DNA of 64,000 nucleotides from an uncultured Bacilli bacterium (GTDB taxonomy: Bacteria; Bacillota_I; Bacilli_A; RFN20; CAG-826), in assembly GCA_934725985.1 (NCBI GenBank), contig CAKVCX010000001.1:62001-126000 (forward strand). The letters run 5' to 3'. The position numbers and the translations under genes were made by a program. The notes under the pieces are model-generated. The model did not search any database, had not been told where the DNA came from, and was given only the letters and a program-made list of their open reading frames with translations. Within the stretch, counting starts at the first letter, position 1. Each line of letters begins with the position of its first letter. Shown piece after piece: positions 1-8,025 of the stretch.

Positions 1-229
1 CCCTATTCAAACTTGAGGAATTGAAGAAACGAACTAAATTATTTTTAACATCTATAATAAAAATCCTCACCGAATTTGATTGTTCTGACAGTGCTCTTTT
101 ATATTTCTCGTTCTTTTTTTCCGTCACAAAAAAAGAAATGCAAATGCAAACGATAGTCACGGTAATCAGACCAACGCATAAGGCCAATGGCCAATTATTT
201 TTTAAAAATCCTATTAGCTTTTCTATCAT
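1..229 (-). CDS. N-terminal part of a membrane-anchored protein, cut by the window edge
   Basis: Reading the minus strand from an ATG at 229 gives an open frame to base 1. It begins MIEKLIGFLKNNWPLALCVG, continues into one hydrophobic helix (roughly residues 12-34), then a charged stretch and a segment reading VRIFIIDVKNNLVRFFN. One N-terminal helix followed by a mixed alpha/beta cytoplasmic segment is what the start of a PAS- or GGDEF-type signalling protein looks like, but too little is present to assign a family. The frame stays open upstream, with another in-frame ATG at 259, and neither start has a good ribosome binding site, so the start is uncertain. A small plus-strand frame over the same bases is judged a shadow. 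Confidence 0.45.
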   Translation of the reverse strand, partial: MIEKLIGFLKNNWPLALCVGLITVTIVCICISFFVTEKKNEKYKRALSEQSNSVRIFIIDVKNNLVRFFNSSSLNR

Positions 230-270
230 GCCAAAAGGAATTTTACCACAAAAGCACATAAAACAATAAA

Positions 271-287
271 CATCCTCTATGAGGATG
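271..287 (-). terminator. Hairpin with T-rich tail just upstream of the edge gene
   Basis: A perfect 7-bp inverted repeat with a 3-nt loop, CATCCTCTATGAGGATG, is followed on the minus strand by a T-rich run (TTTATTGTTTT). It looks like a weak intrinsic terminator or an attenuator about 12-40 nt before the start codons of the edge gene. No minus-strand gene lies immediately upstream to be terminated, which favours an attenuator, but this is a guess. Confidence 0.3.
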
Positions 288-392
288 GAATGTTCAATTC
301 CTCTCCAAGACAATAACGAAGAAAACCGTTGACCCCATGTAGTTGTTTTCTCGTTTTTAAATTAACTAAATGAAAAATAATATCTTTCATAA

Positions 393-421
393 TTGTTAGT
401 AAAGTCTGTTAGTGATAATAT
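393..421 (+). promoter_or_regulatory. Promoter of tRNA-Ser(CGA)
   Basis: TTGTTA at 393-398 and TAATAT at 416-421 are separated by 17 bp and stand 12 bp before the mature tRNA 5' end, a normal sigma-A spacing for a tRNA gene. Confidence 0.6.
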
Positions 422-433
422 ACATGCTTGTTC

Positions 434-525
434 GGAGAAGTACCCAAGCGGTTGAAGGGGTTAGTTTCGAAAACTAATAGTGGGGCCTTGCTCCAGCCGG
501 GGTTCGAATCCCCGCTTCTCCGCCA
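434..525 (+). tRNA. tRNA-Ser(CGA)
   Basis: This is a class II tRNA of 92 nt. The acceptor stem pairs GGAGAAG (434-440) with CTTCTCC (515-521), followed by discriminator G and encoded CCA (523-525). The anticodon arm TTAGT/ACTAA encloses the loop TTCGAAA with anticodon CGA at 468-470, reading UCG codons. The T arm has GGTTCGAATCC. The long variable arm (about 479-497) fits serine. A decayed IS element begins 15 bp downstream. Confidence 0.96.
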
Positions 526-540
526 TTCTAGCTGAAATTT

Positions 541-1577
541 CCCCCAAAATTTTCCCCAAGTAGGATAAATTGAATTGGAGGATTTTTTTATATGAAATTG
601 ACTCCGGAAAATAATTAGGCTAGCAAAAAAAGCAATTCCACCACAACGTCCCTATTTTTGAAATAGAAAAGAATTACGGATTCGATTGTTCATCTCTCAA
701 GTACTATTACGCCTTATCTCTAAAATGGGACGACTAGACCTTCGCAAAGCCCCAAAAGAAGGAACACACCAGGGATATGAAGATGGAAGCGATCCACGAT
801 GTTCTGGCAAACGAAAAATCATAGGGCAAAAAGCCATCGAATTGATGCTCGCCGGACCTAAAATCATCTAGGATTAGATTGAGAAATACCGCGAAGGCAA
901 GGAAGAATCGATCAAGGACACCCATTCCAGGGAAGCCTACAAGCATAAAGATGACGGGGTTTTAGAAAAAAAGAATACAAAAAACTGCTCAAGGATCTGG
1001 AAAGGACGAAGGCGGAGAACGAGTACTTAAAAAATCATTTCCCCCGGCTCTAGAAAGAAGCAGGCAATCCAAGAAAAAGTGAGGGTTGCCAAAGGGCTCA
1101 GGGGCAAATACAAGCTCTCGTTGCTTCTTGAAATATCCGGTCTTACAAAACAGGCGTATTACTACGCCGAAAAGCACGCTTCTGACAAAGGCCGGAAAGA
1201 CGAATTTTACGAACGCCTGATCATCGGAATCTTTATCGAAAACTATAAGAAGTACGGCGTTAGGAGAACAACCGATGCGTTGAACATGGAACCGGAAAGG
1301 CAATTTGGCAAGAAATGCAAGAACCCCCCCTTAGCAAAAACCTGCCGGAAGACAAGAATCTGTATGTTTACGAAAGAAACTTCGAGACTACTGCCCCTTA
1401 CCAAAAGCTTGGAACATACGTGACGGCATTCATAATGCCTTTCGGCAAATTGTATCTATCCCCAATCATATATTTCCATACCCGCGAAATCCTTGCTTAC
1501 GACCTTTCGAATCATCCCGATTTCGGGCAAATAGACAAGATGCTCAAAGACTTGGGAAATAAGCACGGGGCAGGCTA
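541..1577 (+). pseudogene. Decayed IS3-family (IS150-like) transposase remnant, copy 1
   Basis: Pieces of both IS3 reading frames can be read but are broken by stops and frameshifts. The OrfA part contains GRLDLRKAPKEG and, later, a coiled segment DLERTKAENEYLKK. The OrfB part contains LRGKYKLSLLLEISGLTKQAYYY and NYKKYGVRRTTDALN, then after a frameshift at a run of seven C (about 1323-1329) an rve integrase segment ending QIDKMLKDLGNK. The first catalytic Asp, usually in a TDVT context, reads TYVT here. The integrase core ends before the last acidic residue. Base composition is richer in GC than the neighbouring genes. About the first 435 bp recur at 2991-3421. The element is dead; the family call is firm, the subgroup less so. 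Confidence 0.8.
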
Positions 1578-1675
1578 AACAGATCAATCTTGCATAACGA
1601 CTAGGACTTGCAATATCAAATGGTGGCACATCAAAAATTTAACGCGAAGAAATCCGTGTTTTTTGCATATATTAA

Positions 1676-1695
1676 TATAGCATTTATGCTATAAT
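1676..1695 (+). promoter_or_regulatory. Dyad operator overlapping an extended -10 of the HTH-nuclease gene
   Basis: TATAGCAT-TT-ATGCTATA (1676-1693) is a perfect 8+8 bp dyad. It overlaps TGC-TATAAT, an extended -10 at 1690-1695, and the start codon follows at 1717 after a weak AGAAGG site. An XRE-type HTH at the N-terminus of the encoded protein makes autorepression at this dyad likely (inference). Confidence 0.55.
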
Positions 1696-1716
1696 AATAA
1701 TATAGAAGGCAATTTT

Positions 1717-2943
1717 ATGGAATTTAAAGATGAACTTAAGACTTTTCGCAAAACTAATGGACTGACGCAAACGCAACTCGCCAATAAGCTTGGAGTCAGT
1801 TTTTCAACGATCAATCGACTTGAAAATGGTCATTTTAATCCTAACTATGAGCTTTTAAACAAATTCGATTTATTGAAAGATGAAGCAGAAGGAACGAATC
1901 TTATTACTATTCAAGATGTTAAAAAAGATATTTTTACTGATATTTCCTCTTTGATTGAGAAGGCGAAACATTCTGCATACCAATCGGTAAATGTTTTTTT
2001 GATTCAACGAAATTGGCTAATTGGGAAACGCATACATGAAGAAGAACTGAAAGATACTAGAAAAGAAAATTATGGGTTAGAAATCATAAAGACTTTATCA
2101 AAAAAGCTGACAGCAAAATATGGTAAAGGATTCAGCTATCGTAATTTGTATAGTTTTTTAGATTTTTTTAAAAGCTATCCAAACATTTTGCAAACACCGT
2201 TTGCACAATCTTTTCTTTCCTGGTCGCATTATCTAGTTCTTTTGCAAGTTGCTGATCAAGAAGCAAGAGAATGGTATGAAAAAGAAGCGCTCTCGCAATC
2301 TTGGAGTGTTAGAACATTGCAAAGAAATGTATCAACGCAATACTATTATCGAATCTTAAAATCCCAAAAGAAAGAATTGATAAAACAAGAAATATTGGAT
2401 AATAGAAAAGATTCGACTGAAGATAAAGAATTGGATTTCATAAAGAATCCAGCTATTTTGGAATTTCTCAATCTTCCTGAATGCAGTTACGTAGAAAAAG
2501 ATTTAGAGAATTGCTTAATTCAAAACATGAAGAAATTTTTGATGGAATTAGGGAAAGGCTATGCTTTCGTGGCTAGTCAAAAACGAATTCACACAGAAAA
2601 AGAGGATTATTACATCGATCTAGTTTTTTATAACTTTATTCTCAAATGTTTCGTTCTTATCGACTTAAAAATGGGCAAACTGACTCACCAAGATGTTGGA
2701 CAAATGGATATGTATGTTCAAATGTATGATGAAAAGGAAAAACAGGAAGATGATAATCCAACAATTGGAATTTTGCTCTGCTCGGATACAGATGACTGTG
2801 TAGCAAAATATTCAAGGCTCCATTCCAACAATCAACTTTTTGCCGCAAAATATAAAACTTACCTTCCGACCGAGCAGGAGTTAAAAGCCGAAATTGAGCG
2901 TCAAAGATTTTTCTTCCGACTTCAATATGGAAAGTCTAAATAA
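1717..2943 (+). CDS. HTH (XRE)-DUF1016 fusion, YhcG-type PD-(D/E)XK nuclease
   Basis: This 408-residue protein joins two parts. Residues about 5-55 form a Cro/C1-type helix-turn-helix (LTQTQLANKLGVSFSTINRLENG). The rest is the DUF1016 (YhcG) family: an N-terminal helical domain (about 75-230, with the typical QRNWLIGKRI and GFSYRNLYSFLDFF) and a C-terminal PD-(D/E)XK nuclease-like domain (about 250-400) with DYYIDLVFYN, then LIDLKMG, then HQDVGQMDMYV. Family members are putative DNA nucleases often carried on mobile DNA or near restriction systems; the biochemical role here is unproven. The gene lies between two direct IS remnants downstream of tRNA-Ser and has its own dyad at the promoter. 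The extra HTH is the unusual feature and may bind that dyad. Confidence 0.85.
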   Translation: MEFKDELKTFRKTNGLTQTQLANKLGVSFSTINRLENGHFNPNYELLNKFDLLKDEAEGTNLITIQDVKKDIFTDISSLIEKAKHSAYQSVNVFLIQRNWLIGKRIHEEELKDTRKENYGLEIIKTLSKKLTAKYGKGFSYRNLYSFLDFFKSYPNILQTPFAQSFLSWSHYLVLLQVADQEAREWYEKEALSQSWSVRTLQRNVSTQYYYRILKSQKKELIKQEILDNRKDSTEDKELDFIKNPAILEFLNLPECSYVEKDLENCLIQNMKKFLMELGKGYAFVASQKRIHTEKEDYYIDLVFYNFILKCFVLIDLKMGKLTHQDVGQMDMYVQMYDEKEKQEDDNPTIGILLCSDTDDCVAKYSRLHSNNQLFAAKYKTYLPTEQELKAEIERQRFFFRLQYGKSK

Positions 2944-2990
2944 AGTGTGTTCGTGCCGAGGAGCTACTGCTCCACCGTCAAAAGCAAAAT

Positions 2991-3421
2991 GTCCCCAAAA
3001 ATTTTCCCCAAGTAGGATAAATTGAATTGGAGGATTTTTTTATATGGAATTGACTCCGGAAGAGAAACTGGGCTAGCAAAGTTGCACGTCCATGACAACG
3101 TCCCTATTTTTGAAATAGAAAAGAATTACGGATTCGATCGCTCATCTTTTAATACTATTGCCCCTTATCTCTAAAATGGGACGACTAGACATTCGCAAAG
3201 CCCCAAAAGAAGGAATACATCATGGAAATGAAACAGGGTACAATCCACGATGTTTTAAAAAGCGAAAAATCATATACAAAAGCCATCGAATTGATGCCCA
3301 CCGATCCTAAAATAATCAAGGATTGGATGAAAATATTGCAAATGTAAGGAAGAATCGATTTAAGGCACCCATTCCAGGGAAGCCTATAAGCATCACGATG
3401 ACAAAGTTTAAAAAAATGTAA
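2991..3421 (+). mobile_element. Decayed IS3-family remnant, copy 2 (5' part only)
   Basis: This stretch repeats, in the same orientation, the first part of the remnant at 541-975: the same C/A-rich start, the same ribosome-binding region before an ATG, and the same broken OrfA frame (MELTPEEKL, then GRLDIRKAPKEG). Copy 2 keeps a better N-terminus (an in-frame TAG appears after ten codons) and stops near the end of OrfA. Many point changes and small indels separate the copies, so both are old. Confidence 0.75.
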
Positions 3422-3665
3422 AACCTGTTTTTCTTTTTAAAGACCAGTCAATTTAATAAATTTTAAACTATTTATAATTGCATTTAACCCTCGTTCCTAA
3501 AATATATGATGTAATCTTTACCATGAATTAAATATGCATAAATAAACTAGATAAGTGATTTTGGTATAGCGAAAAGGAGATATATTTCAAAACTGTTAAG
3601 TCTAGAGTATAGAAAAAATCAATATAGGTAACGCATACTTTTATAACCATTCTCTATAAAAAGAA
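3422..3665. other. AT-rich spacer without a recognised feature
   Basis: Between IS copy 2 and the pckA terminator I see no frame, tRNA or clear dyad that I can support. Confidence 0.5.
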
Positions 3666-3694
3666 AAATCCCTCATCACGATGATAAGGGATTT
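3660..3694 (-). terminator. Intrinsic terminator of the oad-birA-pckA operon
   Basis: AAATCCC (3666-3672) pairs with GGGATTT (3688-3694), with an inner ATCA/TGAT helix. On the minus strand it is followed by TTTTTCTTTTT. It lies 27 bp past the pckA stop. Confidence 0.8.
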
Positions 3695-3720
3695 AAAGCC
3701 TATAAGAACAATTGGAATAA

Positions 3721-5328
3721 TTAATCTAATTTTGGTCCAGCCTTAACCAAGGCCTTTCCAGCTTCATTAGATTCATATTTAACGAAATTCTTTTGGAATC
3801 TAGAAGCCAAGTCCTTAGCCTTTTCTTCCCAATCTTTTGGATTAGAATACGTATCTCTAGGATCAAGGATTGCGGAATCAACTCCTGGAAGAGAAGTAGG
3901 AACTTCAAAATCAAAGAAAGGAATCTTCTTTGTTGGGGCATCTTTAATAGCACCACTTAAAATTGCATCAATGATACCACGGGTATCTTTAATGGAAATA
4001 CGCTTGCCAGTTCCATTCCAACCAGTATTGACTAAATATGCTTTAGCACCGCTTACTTTCATTTTCTTTACTAATTCAGCGGCATATTTAGTTGGATGCA
4101 ATTCAAGGAAAGCTTGTCCAAAGCAAGCGGAGAAAGTTGGGGTTGGGGTAGTTATGCCACGTTCAGTTCCGGCTAATTTGGCTGTAAAACCAGAAAGGAA
4201 ATAATATTGGGTTTGCTCAGGGGTCAAAATAGAAACCGGTGGCAAGACGCCGAAAGCATCGGCAGAAAGGAATATAACGTTTTTAGCAGCCGGACCATGG
4301 CTAATTGGTTTAACAATATTCTTGATATGATAAATAGGATAGGATACACGAGTATTTTCGGTTACGGATTTATCAGCAAAATCAATTTTGCCATTTTCAT
4401 CCACTGTCACATTTTCCAATAAAGCATCGCGCTTAATGGCGGCATAGATATCTGGCTCGCTATCTTTGTCAAGGTTAATGACCTTAGCATAACAGCCGCC
4501 TTCAAAATTGAAGACACCATTATCATCCCAACCATGTTCATCATCGCCAATCAATAAACGTTTTGGATCAGTGGAAAGAGTGGTTTTCCCAGTTCCGGAT
4601 AATCCAAAGAATATAGCGGTATTTTCTCCATTTAAGTCAGTATTGGCAGAACAATGCATCGAAGCAATGCCTTTTAATGGAAGATAATAATTCATCATGG
4701 AGAACATGCCTTTTTTCATTTCTCCACCATACCAAGTATTCAAAATTACTTGTTCACGGCTTGTAATATTAAAAGCAACGCAAGTTTCGCTATTTAAGCC
4801 TAACTCCTTATAATTAGAAACCTTGGCTTTTGAAGCGTTATAAACGATGAAATCTGGCTTAAAGTCTTTAAGTTCTTCTTCGCTTGGGCGAATAAACATG
4901 TTTCTAATAAAATGGGCTTGCCAAGCTACTTCAACAATGAAACGAACGGCCATACGGGTGTCTTTATTCGCACCGCAAAAGGCATCAACGACAAACAAAC
5001 GCTTATTTGACAATTCCTTGATGGCAAGTTCTTTTACCTTTTCCCAGACTGATTCGCTCATCGGATGGTTGTCATTAGGATATTCCTTGCTATTCCACCA
5101 CACGGTATCCTTGGAATTAGAATCAACAACAATATATTTATCTTTCGGGGAACGTCCTGTAAAAATACCAGTCATGACATTAACCGCACCAAGCTCGGTT
5201 AATTTTCCTTTTTCATAGCCTGTTAAAGAAGGCTTAGTTTCTTCTTCAAAAAGGAATTCGTAAGAAGGGTTATAAACAATCTCACTGGCTCCTTTAATGC
5301 CATAGGATTCTAGATCAAGATTTTTCAT
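3721..5328 (-). CDS. pckA: Phosphoenolpyruvate carboxykinase (ATP)
   Basis: Catalyses PEP + CO2 + ADP to or from oxaloacetate + ATP in the cytoplasm. The protein (535 residues from the chosen start) has the full ATP-type signature: the P-loop GLSGTGKTT near residue 250, GDDEHGWDDNGVFNFEGGCYAK just after it, and the FTGRSPKDKY region near the N-terminus. I chose the ATG at 5328 (MKNLDLESYGIKG) because AAGAAAGGA lies 7 nt upstream; the ATG at 5349 has no such site. It is the last gene of an operon with oxaloacetate decarboxylase subunits. This suggests that it runs toward oxaloacetate, making ATP, with the product then decarboxylated by the sodium pump. The direction of flux is inference. Confidence 0.96.
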   Translation of the reverse strand: MKNLDLESYGIKGASEIVYNPSYEFLFEEETKPSLTGYEKGKLTELGAVNVMTGIFTGRSPKDKYIVVDSNSKDTVWWNSKEYPNDNHPMSESVWEKVKELAIKELSNKRLFVVDAFCGANKDTRMAVRFIVEVAWQAHFIRNMFIRPSEEELKDFKPDFIVYNASKAKVSNYKELGLNSETCVAFNITSREQVILNTWYGGEMKKGMFSMMNYYLPLKGIASMHCSANTDLNGENTAIFFGLSGTGKTTLSTDPKRLLIGDDEHGWDDNGVFNFEGGCYAKVINLDKDSEPDIYAAIKRDALLENVTVDENGKIDFADKSVTENTRVSYPIYHIKNIVKPISHGPAAKNVIFLSADAFGVLPPVSILTPEQTQYYFLSGFTAKLAGTERGITTPTPTFSACFGQAFLELHPTKYAAELVKKMKVSGAKAYLVNTGWNGTGKRISIKDTRGIIDAILSGAIKDAPTKKIPFFDFEVPTSLPGVDSAILDPRDTYSNPKDWEEKAKDLASRFQKNFVKYESNEAGKALVKAGPKLD

Positions 5329-5352
5329 ATGCATTTCCTTTCTTTGCATTTT

Positions 5353-6090
5353 TTATACATCTAGGTGGCAACTCTTTTTTATTAATGTTGCCTCCCCAGA
5401 AGTAACCTTAGTAATTTTTCCGTTTTCATCTTTAACTATCATTTTTCCATCAATATCAGCACCTAGCGAAGTAACATATTTATTCTCGCCATAATAGTTA
5501 AGATAAACTTTCTTTCCTTTTAAATAATCGTTTTTAGAAATCAGTTCAAAGAAACAATTATTGCCTTTTTCATAATCAAGCAAAAGTGAATCGAAATTGG
5601 ATAGGAAACTTTTTAAGACATCGTATTTATCAAATTCTTTTTTGCTTTCTAAAAATAAAGAAGTTGCATTTTCTTTTAATTCAATCGGAAATGATTTGTT
5701 ATTTAAATTCAAACCAACCCCAACATAAATTGCTTCTAATTTTTCCCTAAACGAAGACTCTATCAAAATGCCGCAGATCTTTTTATCGTTTAGATAAATA
5801 TCATTTGGCCATTTAACCTTGCTTTCAAACCCCATATCTAAAAGGGTTTTTTCCATTGCTGCCCCGGTTAGAAGAGAAACAATATTTACAATAGAAGCAT
5901 ATTTATCACCTTTTAAAAGAAATGAAAACAATAACGAATTTCCATCGTCTTGCCAAATTCTACCAAGCCTGCCTCTGCCTTTACTTTGACTAGAAGAAGA
6001 AACTACAGTTCCATCTTCTAAATAAGAATGCTCTTTTAAGTAAGTAGAGGTAGAAGGCAAAGTATCAAATTGAAGTAAGACGTGTTTCAT
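5353..6090 (-). CDS. birA: Biotin--protein ligase (monofunctional)
   Basis: Activates biotin as biotinyl-AMP and attaches it to the lysine of the biotin carrier protein. The 245-residue protein begins directly with the catalytic domain: S-STSTYLKEH, the biotin loop GRGRLGR (about 38-44), and KWPNDIYLNDKKICGILIE (about 93-111), followed by the small C-terminal domain. The N-terminal winged-helix repressor domain of bifunctional BirA is absent, so it cannot repress a biotin operon by the classical route. The gene is 4 bp after oadB and 24 bp before pckA, so it is cotranscribed with its substrate, the carrier protein encoded at 7361-7732. Confidence 0.93.
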   Translation of the reverse strand: MKHVLLQFDTLPSTSTYLKEHSYLEDGTVVSSSSQSKGRGRLGRIWQDDGNSLLFSFLLKGDKYASIVNIVSLLTGAAMEKTLLDMGFESKVKWPNDIYLNDKKICGILIESSFREKLEAIYVGVGLNLNNKSFPIELKENATSLFLESKKEFDKYDVLKSFLSNFDSLLLDYEKGNNCFFELISKNDYLKGKKVYLNYYGENKYVTSLGADIDGKMIVKDENGKITKVTSGEATLIKKSCHLDV

Positions 6091-6094
6091 TTTA

Positions 6095-7357
6095 TTAGCC
6101 TAGTAACATTATAAGTAAACCAGCTGCAACGGCTGAGCCTATAACACCTGCTACATTTGGTCCCATAGCATGCATTAGCAAGAAATTAGAAGGATCTTCT
6201 CTTACACCTTCTTTTTGAACAACCCTAGCAGCCATTGGAACAGCGGATACACCAGCTGCGCCAATCATAGGGTTGATCTTGCCCTTGCTTATCCAACACA
6301 TAAGCTTTCCAATCAAGACTCCAGCAGCCGTAGCCAAGATAAAAGCACAAATTCCCAAAACAAATATCAACATGGTCTTTGGGGTTAAGAAATTAGCAGC
6401 AGATGCCGTAGCCCCGACTGTAAGTCCAAGAAGGATGGTTACGATATATAGCAAGGCATTTGAAGCATTTTCAACTAGCTTAGGGACGACGCCAGATTCT
6501 TTGATAAGATTTCCAAACATTAAGCAGCCAATAAGTGGAGCGCAGCTTGGAACAATCAAAGTGACGATAACTGTAACGGCAATTGGGAAAATAATCTTTT
6601 TTGTTTTTGATACAGGCTTAGGCATATCCATGTGGATTTGTCTTTCTTTTTTAGTTGTAAGAAGACGAATTACAGGAGGTTGGATAAATGGAACCAAAGC
6701 CATATAAGAATAAGCTGCAATAGCAATAGAGGAAAGTAGCTCAGGAGATAGCTTTGTTGTGGTTAAAATTGCCGTTGGCCCATCTGCCCCACCGATAATG
6801 CCGATCGATCCAGCTTGAGCAGGAGTAAACCCGCAAGCGTAGGCAAGCAAGAAGGTGGCAAAGATGCCAATTTGAGCTGCCGCGCCAAGAATCATGGTCT
6901 TAGGATTGGAAATAAGAGGCCCAAAATCCGTGGTAGCACCGATTCCTAAGAAAATCAAGCAAGGATAAATCTCGTATTGAATGCCCTTATATAAAACCCC
7001 AAGAAGCCCTTCATAGCCTAACAAGGTAGGACTGCTTTCTCCATTAGGATAAAAAACACCTAATAATCCATTATAAAATTTAGGTTCGCTATATAGGATT
7101 TTTCCAGCTTCATCAGTTGCATAAATAGGGTCCATGATCCCACTTAATGGCAAATTAGCCAAAAGCATGCCAAATCCCATTGGAATTAGTAAATATGGCT
7201 CAGCTTTGCGGAATATTGCAAGATAGAGCAATAAAAGGGCAATCAAAATCATTATGAGATTTTTCCATCCGCCATCGACAAAAAATTGTGCGATGCCAGT
7301 ACCATCCCAAAATCCTTTGAAGAACCCTCCTATATCATTAAATACAATCGTGTTCAT
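6095..7357 (-). CDS. oadB: Sodium-pumping decarboxylase beta subunit (OadB type)
   Basis: The membrane subunit decarboxylates the carboxybiotin carried by the small carrier protein and couples this to sodium export. The 420-residue protein is polytopic (about 9-11 helices) and carries the conserved family stretches GIGATTDFGPLI, GIIGGADGPTAI (the region with the functionally important Asp), and GAAGVSAVPMAARVVQ and ANAIGPN-like MHAMGPNVAGVIG near the C-terminus. It lies 3 bp after the biotin carrier gene. Substrate assignment (oxaloacetate rather than methylmalonyl-CoA) rests on the companion alpha subunit and on pckA in the operon. Confidence 0.95.
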   Translation of the reverse strand: MNTIVFNDIGGFFKGFWDGTGIAQFFVDGGWKNLIMILIALLLLYLAIFRKAEPYLLIPMGFGMLLANLPLSGIMDPIYATDEAGKILYSEPKFYNGLLGVFYPNGESSPTLLGYEGLLGVLYKGIQYEIYPCLIFLGIGATTDFGPLISNPKTMILGAAAQIGIFATFLLAYACGFTPAQAGSIGIIGGADGPTAILTTTKLSPELLSSIAIAAYSYMALVPFIQPPVIRLLTTKKERQIHMDMPKPVSKTKKIIFPIAVTVIVTLIVPSCAPLIGCLMFGNLIKESGVVPKLVENASNALLYIVTILLGLTVGATASAANFLTPKTMLIFVLGICAFILATAAGVLIGKLMCWISKGKINPMIGAAGVSAVPMAARVVQKEGVREDPSNFLLMHAMGPNVAGVIGSAVAAGLLIMLLG

Positions 7358-7360
7358 AAA

Positions 7361-7732
7361 TTATCCTAAGATAGCTAAAACATCACCAGTGTTTACGCTA
7401 ACACCTTTTGTAACGCGTATTTCCTTAACCGTTCCATCTTGAGTCGCGGTTATTTCATTTTCTAGCTTCATGGCTTCTAGAATCATCAAGGTGTCCCCTT
7501 TTTTAATCGAGTCGCCGACTTTAGCCTTTACATCAAGGATAGTCCCTTGCATTGGGGATTTAACTTCTATTCCAGAAGTTGAAGCTGCAGGCTTATTTTC
7601 GCTTACAGGAGCCTTTTTCTCAGCTGTAGCAGCCGCCTTAACCGTTTTAACTTCCATTGGCTCGGTTTCGGTCACGGATAAAATCTTTACTTCATAGGTC
7701 TTATTGTTGACCTTTACTTTATAAATTCTCAT
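7361..7732 (-). CDS. Biotin carboxyl carrier protein of the decarboxylase
   Basis: A 123-residue carrier: an N-terminal beta segment, an Ala/Pro-rich hinge (about residues 30-52), and a C-terminal biotinyl domain with EAMKLEN, in which the Lys is biotinylated. In the classical enzyme this domain is fused to the end of the alpha subunit; here it is a separate gene that overlaps oadG by 4 bp. It shuttles CO2 from OadA to OadB. Confidence 0.95.
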   Translation of the reverse strand: MRIYKVKVNNKTYEVKILSVTETEPMEVKTVKAAATAEKKAPVSENKPAASTSGIEVKSPMQGTILDVKAKVGDSIKKGDTLMILEAMKLENEITATQDGTVKEIRVTKGVSVNTGDVLAILG

Positions 7733-8025
7733 TTTTTCTTCTCCTCATCTATGCATTTGCAACTAATGACTTTAAAATCTTCTTTCTTTTCTTTTCTATA
7801 ATCGATGGAAGCAACTAAAATCGCCGCCATCATATCATTATCAACCTTAGTGCCATCCTTCATTACGACAGGCTCTTTTTCATCTAAGGAAGAAATGTGG
7901 TTTAATCCCTCCATTATCAAAGTAATGACAATAAGAACGATAAAAACCATTAATATGCAAAGAAGAGAAAGCAAGAGTGCATCGCCAAAATTCTCAATAT
8001 TCCAAAGCGAATTCAATACCATCAT
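7729..8025 (-). CDS. oadG: Oxaloacetate decarboxylase gamma subunit
   Basis: A 98-residue protein with one N-terminal transmembrane helix (about 13-36) and a short charged cytoplasmic tail, the layout of OadG, which holds the alpha subunit to the membrane complex. It overlaps oadA by 4 bp and the carrier gene by 4 bp. The sequence is divergent, so the call leans partly on context. Confidence 0.85.
   Translation of the reverse strand: MMVLNSLWNIENFGDALLLSLLCILMVFIVLIVITLIMEGLNHISSLDEKEPVVMKDGTKVDNDMMAAILVASIDYRKEKKEDFKVISCKCIDEEKKK

Noticed and set aside
21..269. Plus-strand frame of 82 codons at the left edge
   Set aside because: It has no ribosome binding site, and the opposite strand gives a better protein (membrane helix plus folded segment) that runs off the edge.
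686..871. Plus-strand frame of 61 codons as a separate gene
   Set aside because: It is a fragment of the broken OrfA of the IS remnant and not an independent gene.
734..1303. Minus-strand frames opposite the IS remnant
   Set aside because: They have no start signals or family features and lie antisense to clear transposase fragments.
2657..2848. Minus-strand frame inside the HTH-nuclease gene
   Set aside because: Shadow of the plus-strand coding region.
434..3421. Prophage or integrative element at tRNA-Ser(CGA)
   Set aside because: No integrase, structural or replication genes are present, and no second copy of the tRNA end was found on the far side.
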